Positions 1-10,710 of a stretch of DNA of 64,000 bases are shown here, one piece after another. The notes beneath the pieces are model-generated. The model made no database searches. It saw only the letters and a list, made by a program, of their open reading frames with translations, and was not told the DNA's origin. Made by a program: the position numbers and the translations under genes. Each line of letters starts with the position of its first letter. Within the stretch, counting starts at the first letter, position 1. This DNA comes from Chloranthus sessilifolius (lineage: Eukaryota; Streptophyta; Magnoliopsida; Chloranthales; Chloranthaceae): NCBI GenBank assembly GCA_021018995.1, contig CM037588.1:95330765-95394764 (forward strand), given 5' to 3'.

Positions 1-605
1 ATTTTGCCTGGAACTCAGCCCTCTTCGGGCATTTCTTCCAACTTTTTTTCCTTTCAATTTTTCTTTCTTTTCTATCTCTTTAATTTACCAATTCAACAAT
101 ATAATCATTGACAACAACATTTACATTATAATTTAAGGAAAACTCACCTCAAATCCAAGTATGGATGATTCAAGGGCTTGGCTCCAAAATCTAGGGCTCT
201 TAGCTTTGATTCCTCGAATCCCCACGTGTTCTGTCATGATTTATGGCTCGCGAATGGCTTCAATCTGCCATTTCACACAATTCTCTTGCAATTACCTCCT
301 CCTTCCTTTCCTCACTCTCTCTGTCTCTCTCTTCATAAATTCTTAACCACCAAAACAAAAGAGAAATAACTTCTCTTTAGTTATTAGACTATTTAACCCA
401 TCCATATTTGGTGTAAAGCACATACACCCCTTAATGGTATATGTGACCTTAAACCAGTTCTAACACCACATATCTAGGTGTGCCTTTCACTTTAAGCTTA
501 GTCTAGTCTAAGACATCCAATTGGCTTTCTCTTGGTCCAACTTATGACCAGTCAGGCACGCATCCTGAGGAAACTATTCAAAGCCCAAATTTCGAGGATG
601 ATACA
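1..605 (-). repeat. 3' LTR of element A (partial)
   Basis: Aligns with 10106-10710 at roughly 94 percent by eye. It ends on the plus strand as GGATGATACA, which is the LTR start TGTATCATCC when read in the element's sense, directly next to the polypurine tract. The outer part, including the motif array present in the other LTR at 9817-10109, is cut off by the window edge. Confidence 0.93.
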
Positions 606-618
606 TTCTCCCCGCCTT
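606..618 (-). other. Polypurine tract of element A
   Basis: Read on the minus strand this is AAGGCGGGGAGAA immediately before the LTR start TGTATC. This is the usual plus-strand priming site of reverse transcription and fixes the inner edge of the 3' LTR. Confidence 0.85.
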
Positions 619-978
619 AGGAATTTTCACTCTCGAAAATGTACCCATGGGCTTTCCCTTTGAGGAACGACCCACACAGATTGGAACATGACCATTTCTA
701 GAACGTCATCAACACACATCTGGTAGAGAGCTTAACTACATTTGTATATACGGTCAGTGTTTAGAATAGTAGATAAGTGAGGATGTAAAATTGCATTACT
801 CAAAACAAAGCAATGGCAACCATGCCATACTATTCTATACATCGGTTACACGAACCCAAAAATAATTACAACCCACAATAAATGGCATCCACGCCACATA
901 GTTTAGTACATGATATTTTCAAAATAATTACAATCCAAAAAGTAATTACAACTCAAAAAGAATGCCAAAAGCTAACAA
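619..978 (-). other. Noncoding 3' region of element A
   Basis: About 360 bases between the end of ORFX and the polypurine tract. I see no ORF or clear structure; it is probably the 3' untranslated part of the element transcript. Confidence 0.5.
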
Positions 979-2440
979 TCACGCAGTCCCGTCCCTTGGC
1001 TGATCTTCATCGTCATGCTCGCGAGTACCAGAAGCCGATGCATCAGGAGCCCATGTCCGTGCCGCCGCTATGCGCTAACGGTAGTCACTGGGATACATTA
1101 ACTGCATGGTCTGCTGCAGTAGGGCCTCATGAAAATTTAGTCGGTGGTCCATCCAGGTGCTGCTCTCCTCCATACGTCTGTGGTGCTCCAGCATCTGGCA
1201 ATTGTTCTTCACCATGAGGGTGAGAACATCATCAATAATACTAGGTGTAGAGCGCCTGTCTCCTATGAGAGCGTACAGGTGCAGTAAGAGTGGACTGTGT
1301 AGGAGCAGGAGGTGGTACTAAAGGATGCTCCTCTGGCTGCATAGGGTCAATAGGCTGCTCCTCAGGTGGTAATAGGTCAGGAGGCTACTCCCCCGCTGCT
1401 GGTAGGTCCTACTGTGGTGGTGGGACATCACCAGCTTGGGCAGGTGCTGGTTCTTCTAATGGTAGAGCCTTCTTCAAAAGTCTATAGCTTCGGCTCCATG
1501 AAGCTATAGAATAACATTTCACATGATTGGTGGCCCTAAGCTCGGTGGAAGAAATAACATACTCTGTGGCGGCAGAGTAGCACTCTAACATGCTCGAAAT
1601 AAACCGAGCGTAAGGCATACACTCCTTGGGTCTAAAAGGTCCCTTCATCATTTTTCCCTTAATATATATCATACCCTCAGTCACTAATTTGGTAGCGTCG
1701 AACCAACGGCCGCGGTATGCCGCGTATAATGCCTGTTGGACTAACTCTACCCGCCCGGTGTCATGACGCATGGGATAAAGGTTACACTTGATTATCGAAT
1801 CAAGCATCCACAAATGAGGGGGTAAGTCAACCCTCCGTATAGACTTTTTGGATCCCTTGTTTCCCCTGGTCATCTCGGTTCGAATTTCCTCATAATTTAC
1901 GAGTTGTGGAAAAGGAGGTAAAAAGTTGGTCTCGGGTACATAGACCAGAAAGCACTCTAAGGACTCGTGAATATGGCGTAGGGTAAGAAGGTTGTTACGA
2001 CCATCGATCTCGGTCTTAATGGTGTCATCCATTTGACCCGCTTTTAATGGTGCCATCCATTTGGTAAAATAACCTAACGAGCCTAGGATAGTAATAATCA
2101 TGCAATGGTTTCAAAATGTTATTGAGGCCTGCATTAACGAGGTATTGTTGGGCCCATTTTGTTTTGCCCTCAACCTCCGGGTCCTCAAAGAGAGCTTGAT
2201 CAATGATGTAATTATACTCAAACTCTTTCGCAGCCCACCATTCATTTGGTTGGGGTAAATGTCGGGTGGTGGTGGTGGTGGTGGTGACGATTCGCGTGAT
2301 GACGCATCCATCGAATAGGATGAAAATGATGATGATGATGATGATGATGAAGGTGAAGGTGGTAGTGACGCGGCGTTCTTATGCCGTACTGATAGCTTAG
2401 AAGCTGCTTTCTTCGAAGCTAGCCTAGTCTTAGGCGGCAT
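979..2440 (-). pseudogene. ORFX of element A: env-position ORF, frameshifted
   Basis: The ATG at 2440 opens MPPKTRLASKKAASKL, followed by a Ser run and a Pro run. A frame change follows near 2270-2280: the neighbouring frame then carries the acidic block, a YYYPRLVRLFYQ motif near 2070-2105, and after a second shift the block 1409-2030 with LPPHLWMLDSIIKCN, YPMRH and RGRWFDATKLVTEG. The tail is Pro/Gln-rich, then a short helical segment, ending at a TGA at 979-981. It resembles what databases call putative plant transposon protein (Transposase_32; name from memory, not searched). The function is unknown. It lies in the env position but shows no signal peptide or membrane segment. The same family occurs in E, D and F. 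Confidence 0.75.
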
Positions 2441-2507
2441 TTTAGGTTTAATGTGAGAAAACTGTCAAAATCTAGGGCTGGAAATACACAAATGAAATGA
2501 AATAAAA

Positions 2508-2682
2508 AATTTAGGGTTTACCATTCGCGCTCAATCCGAATGGGATTGATTTGATTCGAACATGATCCCCCAAACCCTTGCAGTTTTGCTAGCCCAAGGA
2601 AGAAGAAAAAGGCGCCCAAAAGGAGAAAAATTAGTTTGAAATTTGAATGGGAAGAAAAAATCCCAAAACTGTTACTTATAGG
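2508..2682 (-). promoter_or_regulatory. Candidate internal promoter/leader for ORFX of A
   Basis: On the minus strand, just downstream of the palindrome array, there is a TATA-like CTATAAGTAAC (2671-2682). A telo-box AAACCCTAA (2511-2519) and CCCTAGATTTTG follow in the leader, before the ATG at 2440. Telo-boxes are known plant promoter or leader elements; that they drive ORFX here is inference. Confidence 0.4.
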
Positions 2683-2683
2683 T

Positions 2684-2929
2684 AAAAATCGATTAATTGA
2701 TTTCAAAATTGATTAATCGATTTTAATCACTTAAACTCAGCTGCTCAAAATCGATTGATCGATTTTCAAAATTGATTAATCGAATTTACATCAATTAATC
2801 GAATTTTACTGCCATTATATTTTCAAGTTTCCCAGCTCACTGGTGTGTGCCAATCTTTCAATCAAACGATTTTGATTAATCAAAATCCAAAATCGATTAA
2901 TCGATTTGCAAATCAATTAATCGATTTTG
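2684..2929. repeat. Array of ATCGATTAATCGAT palindromes, internal copy
   Basis: Several near-copies of the perfect palindrome AAAATCGATTAATCGATTTT, some with one or two changes, separated by short unrelated spacers. The same motif array lies in the element's LTR at 9817-10109. This copy sits between the end of pol and the ORFX promoter-like sequence. Confidence 0.85.
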
Positions 2930-3232
2930 ACAGAACTGGAAAAAATTTTATTTGTTATTTTCCTTCATTTCCTTTTGTCTGTTTGGCAAGTTTTCTATGG
3001 CTTTTAAGTAGCCACTGGCTGACACTTCTTCAACTTCTCACGATGTGATGGCCATCCGTTGGATGATGCAATTACTTAGCATTTTAAACACCTTTTTTAT
3101 TTTGAAAAAAGTCCTTTTTGAACCAATATTTTTCTTGTTCATTTCCTGTTTAAGTTGACATAGACGGGCGATTCTTCACTTACATAGACGAGTCAACTTT
3201 ACAACAATAGATGCAATGATACAATTTTGCTC
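2930..3232. other. Spacer between pol and the palindrome array of A
   Basis: About 300 bases with no convincing ORF or structure. It is T-rich on the plus strand and falls between the stop of the chromodomain frame and the motif array. Confidence 0.5.
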
Positions 3233-3466
3233 TCAGCTCTCTACAAACAAGTTTGGATACTGCTCGCTCACATCCACCTCGCGTTCCCAAGTAGCTTCTT
3301 CGGCTGAATAATTCTTCCATCGAACAAGCACTAAAGGAATTACTTTCGTGCGCAAAGCCTGCTCTTTTCTATCCGATATCTGAGCCGCTTCCTCGATCAT
3401 GGTCATATCTTCGTGCATTTCGATCAGCTGACCTCCCAAGATATGGGCAGGGTCATTCACATACTT
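3233..3466 (-). pseudogene. Chromodomain-like C-terminus of A integrase
   Basis: The minus frame carries VLVRWKNYSAEEATWERE and ends after QYPNLFVES. This is the pattern of the group II chromodomain found at the C-terminus of plant chromovirus integrases, where it is thought to steer integration to chromatin marks. A TAG at about 3464-3466 separates it from the integrase frame; the reading phase is otherwise the same. Aromatic cage residues are not all recognisable, which is usual for the plant variants. Confidence 0.85.
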
Positions 3467-4690
3467 CTAGAGTATAGAGACATGGAAGACATTGTGTACC
3501 CGATCAAACAATTGAGGTAATCCAACGCGATAAGCGATATCGCCTATTCGACCCAAAACCTCAAAGGGTCCAAGGTAATTGGGACTCAACTTGCCTCTCT
3601 TTCCAAATCTCATAACGCCTTTCATGGGCAATACCTTCACAAACACATGCTCGCCAACAGTATAAGTCGCACTCGTTCTTTTGATATCGACATAGCTCTT
3701 TTGTCTGCTCTGAGCCGACTTAAGTCTCTCTCTGATCATGCGAACAATGATAGTGTTATCTTCAAGTAACTCCATCCCCAAAACAAACTTTTCGCTAGTT
3801 TCTTCCCAATTGATGGGCGATCTATATCGCCTTCCATAGAGAGCTTCATACGGTGCCATTCCAATGCTCGCTTGGAAGCTATTGTTGTATGCAAATTCGA
3901 TCAACGATAAGTGTTGATCCCATGATCCTTGTAATTCAACCATAAACGCTCTAAGCATATCTTCTATCACTTGATTCACCCACTCCGTTTGCCCATCAGT
4001 TTGCGGATGGAACGCTGAACTAAAGTCTAATCATGTACCCATGCCTTCTTGAAACTTTTTCCAAAATTTAGAAGTATATAATGGGTCACGATCAAAGACA
4101 ATGCTACTAGGAATCTCGTACAATTGCACTATCTCCTTCATATACAACTCCGCGAGTCTTCTTGCTTTGTACATCATGTTGTAGGGTAAAAAGTGTGTTG
4201 ACTTAGTTAATCAATCTACGACTACCCAAATGGCGTTGTATCTCTTTGTTGTACGCGGTAACCCCCTAATGAAATCCATGGAGATTGATTCCCACTTCCA
4301 CTTTGGTATGGGTAGAGGCTACAATTATCCAACAGGGTGTCTATGATCTACTTTCACCTGGTGACATGTCAAACACCGTGACACGTACTTGGCTACATCT
4401 TATTTCAGACCTCTCCACCAGTAACTCTTCCTCAAGTCTTGATACATTTTGGTGCTACCGGGATAGATTGCATACTTCGATTTGTGAGCCTCATCAAGAA
4501 TAGTTTGCCACAGATCGGCATCAACTGGGATACAAAGGCGTCCCTTGAATAGTAAGGAGCTATTCTCTTTCACTGAGAATTTTTGTTTGATGCCCTCAAT
4601 CACATCTTGTCGGATTTTAGTTAACTCCGAGTCTTTCATCTGTAGCTCATGAATATGCTCAAATATCATCGGTCTCACTGTTATGTTGGC
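3467..4690 (-). pseudogene. Integrase of element A
   Basis: Joins the cDNA copy to host DNA. Visible in order on the minus strand: the zinc-binding region around 4400-4678 (PGSTKMYQDLRKSYWW), then the DDE core with SMDFIRGLP near 4270, FDRDP near 4100 and VNQVIEDML at 3979, then SPINWEE. The GPF/Y module GKLSPNYLGPFEVLGRIGD follows near 3530-3600 and the frame runs on to FHVSIL. Frame breaks and stops fall at several places (near 4320, 4210, 4030), so no active protein is made. No intron is seen at the site where element E has one. Confidence 0.9.
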
Positions 4691-4708
4691 TAAGAAAGCT
4701 CCTATAGC

Positions 4709-5330
4709 TTACACCTCGATATTTGTGTCATACAATGAAAGATCTTCAAACAACTTCCATCTGTGCATTCCTATGACAAGATTATCCAATTGAGTTGAAC
4801 CCTTACAATTCAAGGCATCGACTATGACATTAGCCTTGCCTGGGTGATATTGTATGGAACAATCATAATCCTTGAGAAACTCCATCCATCTGCGCTGCCT
4901 CATATTTAATTCCTTCTGTGTAAATAGGTATCTGAGGCTCTTATGGTCAGTGAAGATCTCAAAGGTCTCACCGTACAAGTAATGTCTCCAAATCTTCAAC
5001 ACAAATATGATCGCTGCTATTTCCAGGTCATGTGTCGGGTAGTTCTTCTCATGATCTTTCAGCTATCTAAACCTATAAGCAATCACTTTCTTATGTTGGT
5101 TGAGCACACAACCCAAACCATTATTTGAAGTATTACTATATACTATAAACCCTCCACTACCTGAAAGAATTGCTAGCACTGGAGCTGAAGTGAGTCTCTT
5201 CTTGAGTTCTTGAAAACTCTTTTCGCACACTTCACTCCACTCAAATCTCGCATCCTTCCTTGTGAGTCTCGTAAGTGGTCACGATATTTTGTAAAATCCC
5301 TCCATAAAATGTCTATAGTAGCCAGCTAGA
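4709..5330 (-). pseudogene. RNase H of element A
   Basis: Degrades RNA in the RNA/DNA hybrid. The minus frame shows [12 protein letters not shown], then [13 protein letters not shown] and [13 protein letters not shown], the usual Ty3/gypsy RNase H series. The usual Ala-Asp at the end reads VDAL. Upstream, 5010-5330 continues in broken frames toward the RT connection ([26 protein letters not shown]). Several stop codons interrupt it. Confidence 0.85.
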
Positions 5331-6262
5331 CTAAGGAAACTACGGATGTCTATTACCGTCTTTGGTTGTTCCTAGTTTACCACTGCTTCAATCTTAGCCA
5401 GATCTAATGTGACACCATCCTTTGAGACAACATGTCCCAAAAAGCTAACTTTCTCCAACTAAAACTTGCACTTACTGAGTTTGCCTTATAGTTGGTGTTC
5501 ACGTAGAGTTTGTAGAGCAACTCTTAAATGTTCCTCATGTTCGTTCTTTGACTTGAAATATATCAGAATGTCATCGACAAATACTACGACGCAAGTTTCC
5601 AGGTGTGGTTTAAACACCCGATTCATCAAATCCATAAACGACGTCGGTGCATTCGTCAAACCAAATGGCATCACTAAAAACTCGTAGTATTCGTACCGTG
5701 TCCTGAATGTTGTCTTCTGGATGTCCTCTACCTTGACTCTCAGCTGATGGTATCTAGATCTCAGATCGATCTTGGAAAAATACCTTGCTCCTTGCAGCTT
5801 ATCAAATAAATCATCAATCCTAGGCAATGGATATCAATTCTTGATCATTAGTTTGTTTAACTGGCGATAGTCAATGCACAGTTGCATTGACCCATCTTTC
5901 TTCTTTACAAACAAGATCGGTGCTCCCCAAGGAGACACGCTAGGTCTTACAAACCCCTTATCCATGAGCTCTTACAATTGCTCTTTCAACTCTAACTCAG
6001 CAGGAGCCATTTTATATGGTGTTTTGAAAATAGGTTCTGTTCTAGGTGCTAAGTCGATAGCGAATTCCACCTCTCTATAAGGAGGTAATGTTGGCAATTC
6101 TTCCAAAAATACATCCTCAAACTCACACGCAACTGCGATCTCGGAAATAATGTTCTTCCCTTCCTTATCTTCTTTCAAAAATGCTAAGAAACCACTGCAC
6201 CCTTTTCGGATTAAGCGTTCGGCCTTGCCTGCAGACACAAGTGGCATAAATGTCGATCTCAT
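5331..6262 (-). pseudogene. Reverse transcriptase of element A
   Basis: Copies the element RNA into DNA. The segment 5972-6262 has the pro-RT connection (LPPYREVEFAIDLAP, PYKMAPAELELKEQL). The segment 5486-5827 has [35 protein letters not shown] and the catalytic box FVDDILIY. The thumb (KVSFLGHVVSKDG) follows near 5400-5460. Both aspartates of the VDD box are kept; inactivation comes from stops between the blocks (for example near 5835 and 5970). Confidence 0.92.
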
Positions 6263-6265
6263 TCC

Positions 6266-6645
6266 CTAAAATCGAAATGATCTCCTCGTATTAGGTCTGA
6301 AGATGACGACTTTGTTCTTACAATCTATCGTCGCACAATGAGCTGACAACCAATCCATATCAAGGATCATGTCGAATCCTTGCATATCCAATAGAACTAA
6401 ATTCGCTGCCAGTTCATAGATGTCACCATCTCTGATGGTCACTATCACCGATTTACAAACCATGTCCGTATCGACAGATTTTCCAGTCGGAATAGATACC
6501 GCTAAGACAATATCCAACGTCCCTGGATTGACCTTCATCTTCTTTGCAAATCGAGGAGTAGTAAATGAGTGGGTAGACCCCAGGTCTATCAACTCTCTAG
6601 CTTTATAAGCTACATCACTCCCCTTGCCATACACTTCTAAAGTTC
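6266..6645 (-). pseudogene. Protease of element A (second exon)
   Basis: Aspartic protease that would cut the polyprotein. It has ELIDLGSTHSFTTPRF, where the usual DSG or DPG triad reads DLG, and further on FDMILDMDWLSAHCATIDC. The frame begins right after a putative splice acceptor at 6646. DLG would come from one C-to-T change in DPG (CCG to CTG). The same change is seen in element E, so it may be a family feature rather than decay. Confidence 0.88.
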
Positions 6646-6798
6646 CTATAAAGCATACATATTTATATATACATAACACTCTATATACATCAAAATTTTA
6701 TTCGCAGTGATAAGTCTATACTGCCTCCTACATAGATGTACCTTCTCTATCTAAAAACTTTAATAAATTGAAATTCTTTATTTAAAAGAAAATCTCAC
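6646..6798 (-). other. Putative spliceosomal intron 1 of element A (153 bp)
   Basis: On the minus strand the exon ends ATCCAAG, then GTGAGATTTTC opens an AT-rich 153-bp stretch with in-frame stops ending CTTTATAG, then GAACTTTAG. Removing it gives a continuous gag-to-protease frame across a Gln-Gly junction (phase 1). Element E has the same arrangement at 41694-41870. Both introns hold a near-identical 24-bp block (6733-6756 here). Confidence 0.7.
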
Positions 6799-8214
6799 CT
6801 TGGATAATGTCATTGGTATTCTGTGCTTCTAGGACAGTAACAGCGTAGGCTCTTCCTTGCACGATCGGCTTCCTTGCACGACCGACTTCCTTGCTTGTAT
6901 AGGTCTTGGCATGGAAGCAGAAGTTGTTCTCTCTTTACTCATCTCAAGGCAATCTCAGATCATGTGGTTCATCTTTCCACACTTGTAGCAACCCCAAGTA
7001 CCCCTTCTACACTCCGCTATTTTATGAGACTTGCCACAGTTGGCACAAGTCTCAACCATAGTAGCAGATGCTACTCGTGAGAAACCCTAGGTAACTGATA
7101 CTCTAGTGGTGATAATAGGGTTCTCATATCTGATCGGTCTCTCAGACGCAAGCATAGGTAATCTTTGATAATTTTTTTATTGTGTTGGTCTAACATAACC
7201 AGTTTGAAACTGTTGTCTCTGCATGGGTGCTACAAATCGTAGCTTTTTATTCACCGGCTCGTAGTTCCCTACTTTACCTTGATCCGTTCTTCCTCTCCCT
7301 TGCTGATCTCTCCTTCGATACCTATCTTTATTGTCCTCTTCTATCACCAAAGCCTTACTCATGACCTCTCCATAGGTCTTTAACTCAAAGGCTGCTACCT
7401 TTCCCCTAATGTCCGGCCTCAAGCCGCGTTATAGTCTCTTAGCTTTCATCAAGTCTGTAACTATGAAATCAGGAGCAAAACAAGCAAGCCTCATAAACTC
7501 TACTCCATACTCTCTTACTGGCACCCTTCCCTGCTCGAGCTGAAGAAATTTAACTTCTATTCGATTTCATACTACTTCAGGAAAGTACTATTTGTTAAAC
7601 TCTTCCACAAATTCCTCCCATGTCCATGGCAATCTTGAGGTTTCCTAAGCCCTAGTCCTAGAGACGGACTTCCACCATGGGCCTGCCTCCCCATCTAACA
7701 TGTACATTTCCCAATGGACACTTTCATCCTCAGTGCACATAAGCACACTAAACACCTTCTCTATTTCGCTCAGCCAATTCTCCGCATCCATTGGCTCTGC
7801 TTGCCTTAAAAAACTCAGAGGACGCATCCTCCTAAACTCTGTGAATGCAGAAGGAAATGTCTGCATAGGACCTACTAGAGGTGTAGGCGATTGATGCTGG
7901 TCATTGGCATTATGAGCTGCCAAGGACGCCGCTTGCTGGGCCATGACATTTGCCATGGTTTTCATAGTGTGCATCATCCACTGACGCACTTCTCTCTCTT
8001 CATTTCTTTCTCTTACCCTTTCCTGTTCTCGCTGATCTCTATCCTGACAATCTCTATCTTGATGCTCTGCTTGGTCCCGGTTTTCTTAACCACTACTTCT
8101 TGAGGCATGTCTATTCCCCATTGGTACTCTATTCGAATATGAGACAAAGTCGACTCTGCTCCGTAAGCTTCTGTCATGACCGCCCTGAGGCCGTCCTCTT
8201 CCTCTAGAAGACAT
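6799..8214 (-). pseudogene. Gag of element A
   Basis: Capsid/nucleocapsid protein. The likely start is the ATG at 8214 (MSSRGRGRPQGGHD), better than the ATG at 8228 in another frame, because an Arg-Gly-rich N-terminus fits Del/Tekay gag. Frameshifts lead to the capsid blocks 7645-7989 (AENWLSEIEKVF, EAGPWWKSV) and 7177-7422 (VMSKALVIEEDNKDRY). The nucleocapsid around 6950-7060 has CANCGKSHKIAEC (spacing CX2CX3HX4C, one short) and a second knuckle CYKCGKMNHMI broken by a TGA just before its last Asp-Cys. Confidence 0.88.
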
Positions 8215-8303
8215 AACACTCTACGCATGAAACCACAGTTTCATTAGCAAAAGGTCCTATGCTCTTACAAAATCAAGACTTGTCAGAAATTCTAAAAGAA
8301 AAT

Positions 8304-8315
8304 GCTCTGATACCA
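8304..8315 (-). other. Primer-binding site of element A (tRNA-Met)
   Basis: The minus strand reads TGGTATCAGAGC, complementary to the 3' end of plant initiator tRNA-Met. It lies 2 nt inside the 5' LTR, so minus-strand synthesis would start here. Confidence 0.92.
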
Positions 8316-8317
8316 AC

Positions 8318-10710
8318 TGTGACAGCTAGATTTCGGGCACCTTGAAACCCATGCCATCGGCATGATCCTCTAAGCCATGCCCCATAACTTTGCACGGAAC
8401 ATTGGTATACCCAAGAAACAATAAGCACATAAGGACTGATACCGAACTAAATCTCCAGTTCTTCTATATAACATAAAAACATGTAATCCAAAAGCTTGTT
8501 CTAATCTCATGTCTCTGCATGAGCAAAATAACTAACCCAAGCCATCGGTGATGAAACAACCGTCACCCCAGATGATTCGCCAAAAGAATATCTCTCAATA
8601 TTATATTCTTTTATACAAAAATAGGGTGGACATACCAAGTCGTACAATTTCTCTCTCAAAACACAATCAAAGTACGCAGGGGTCCTCTAGAAGAATTCCT
8701 TAGGAGGGGGCTCTAACTCCTCCCCAGGCACATAATCTGAATCCTCCAGATCTATGTCTCTCGAAGCAGTAGCTGCAGCAAACACCAGACCGATGACATA
8801 TAGTCTAAAGGGTGAGCTATATCATAGCTCAATAGGGAAACAACTGAATGAACATATAAATTAATCTTTCTCACATATATTCCATGACATTTAGAAACAT
8901 GATTTATCAATGAAATAGTTGGAAAGCAATTTAATTTACTGAAAACATTAATGGAATGTATCTGTTACTCTACATGTGTTTACTTATTCTCAACTTGTTC
9001 ACAAAAGATAAAGATCGGCCTAAAAACTTAAATCCATAACTTAAATAATCCTCGATGCACTATAGCCTCGAGCCCTGATGGAATACCCTCCATCGTCGTC
9101 CAATCAAACTATTTTTCATTCCCTTTTTCATTCATATAATACTACCCAGGTTCCTTCCTCATAAGCGACGGCGTACAAATCTCACATACAACCCTGGGAT
9201 GTTATACTGGTGCACAGATTGGCCGCTGTACCACCAGTCACGGATATCCTGCCGAGTCAGTCACGAGTATACCGTCGTGTCGGCGGGGTATTCTCCAAAC
9301 CTTAAATTAATGTGCAAATACATATAGTTATTCACCATGTAGTTATGCTAAACATAGTAATTTAAGCCTGATCAATTCTCATTTAATCACATCACATCAC
9401 TCGGATGTTCACGAATTTCCCATACATCCCTGGGATGTAACCAGTTCATATGCATCACTTAGATGCCCTTATAACATTCACATCCCCTGGGGACGTCACA
9501 TACTCATATCATACTTGTTTCTTTACTTAGTGTTCACACTCATACACACTTAATTTTCACGTGTTCAACACATACTATACATTTTCATATCACTACATAC
9601 ATGCTCTTGCAATTAAAGTACATGTTCAAAGTATTCCCTACCTCACGCATATAAATTCTCAAGCGTCAATGTCCATTACAGCTCCCCATACTCGCATTCA
9701 AGCATTCAACCTAATTTACATCATAACACATACAAAGCATCAAGAACGATGCATAAAAGAAGGTACAAGGGCCCCCCAAAACTCCAAAGTCCAAAACAAA
9801 ACTCCCACAGAAACTGTCAAAATCGATTAATCAAATTTCCAAAATTGATTTATTGATCCCAAATAGATTAATCAAAAATCTAAAATCGATTAATCAATCC
9901 ACAAATCGATTAATCGGTTTTCTCAGACTTCTCATTTTCCAGCCACTGGGAGTACCCAGACAATTAATCGATTTCGAATCGATTAATCAAAATCCAAAAA
10001 ATTGATTAATCGAATCTATTTCGATTAATTGGTTTGGGGCATCAGTGCCCAAGTTTACTTTTAGGTCAAAATTGATTGATTGATTTTCAAAATCGATTAA
10101 TCGATTTTGCCTGAAACTCGGTCCTCTTCGGGCATTTCTTCCAACTTTCCTTCCTTTCAATTTTTCTTTCTTTTCTATCTCTTTAATTTACCAATTTAAC
10201 AATATAATCATGCACAACAACATACACATTATAATTTAAAGAAAACTCACCTCAAATCCAAGTATGGATGATTCAAGGGCTTGGCTCCAAAAGCTAGGGC
10301 TCTTAGCTTTGATTCCTTGAATCCCAATGCATTCCGTCGTGATTTATGGCACATGTATGGCTTCAATCCTCCATTCCACACAGTTCTCTTACAATTACTT
10401 CCTCCTTCCTTTCCTCACTCTCTCTCTCTCTCTCTCTTCATAAATTCTTAACCACCAAAACTAAGGAGAAATAACTTCTCTTTAGTTATTAGACTATTTA
10501 ACCCATCCATCTTTGGTGTAAAGCACATGCACCCCTTAATGGTATATGTGACCTTAAACTAGTTCTAACACCACACATCTAGGTGTGCCATTTCACTCTA
10601 AGCTTAGGCTAGTCTAAGTCATCCAGTTGACTTTCTCTTGGTCTAACTTATGACCAGTGGGGCACGCATCCTGAGGATATTGTTCAAAGCCCAAATTCGG
10701 GGATGTTACA
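8318..10710 (-). repeat. 5' LTR of element A (2,393 bp)
   Basis: Runs from TGTGACAGCT (plus strand) to GGATGTTACA, giving the TG...CA ends. It holds the palindrome array at 9817-10109. A pyrimidine-rich stretch with CTCTCTCT lies near 10420-10440. The rest is noncoding, with runs of short CCCTGGGATGT-like phrases near 9190-9490. Confidence 0.92.
9817..10109. repeat. Array of ATCGATTAATCGAT palindromes, LTR copy
   Basis: About ten perfect or degenerate copies of AATCGATTAATCGATT in roughly 290 bp, the last (10089-10108) being the perfect palindrome. It ends exactly where the sequence visible at base 1 of the other LTR begins. Same motif as the internal array at 2684-2929. Confidence 0.85.

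Larger units (their letters stand above)
1..10710 (-). mobile_element. Element A: chromodomain Ty3/gypsy retrotransposon (Tekay/Del-like)
   Basis: Reverse-oriented LTR retrotransposon whose far end lies before base 1. Right to left it reads 5' LTR (8318-10710), tRNA-Met primer site, gag, protease, RT, RNase H, integrase, chromodomain, ORFX, polypurine tract and 3' LTR (1-605). By eye the two LTRs differ at about 11 of the first 180 aligned bases. The coding region is riddled with stops, so the copy is dead. It sits inside the gag of element B. The bases after its right edge are TAACG, the expected target duplication, whose partner lies outside the window. Confidence 0.93.

Noticed and set aside
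161-369. Small plus-strand ORFs in the LTR of A
   Set aside because: Overlapping frames in noncoding LTR sequence; the second LTR copy does not keep them open.
979-2440. ORFX as a retroviral-type envelope gene
   Set aside because: Position fits, but no signal peptide, membrane helix or cleavage site is visible in any of the four copies; the content is Pro-rich and coiled-coil.
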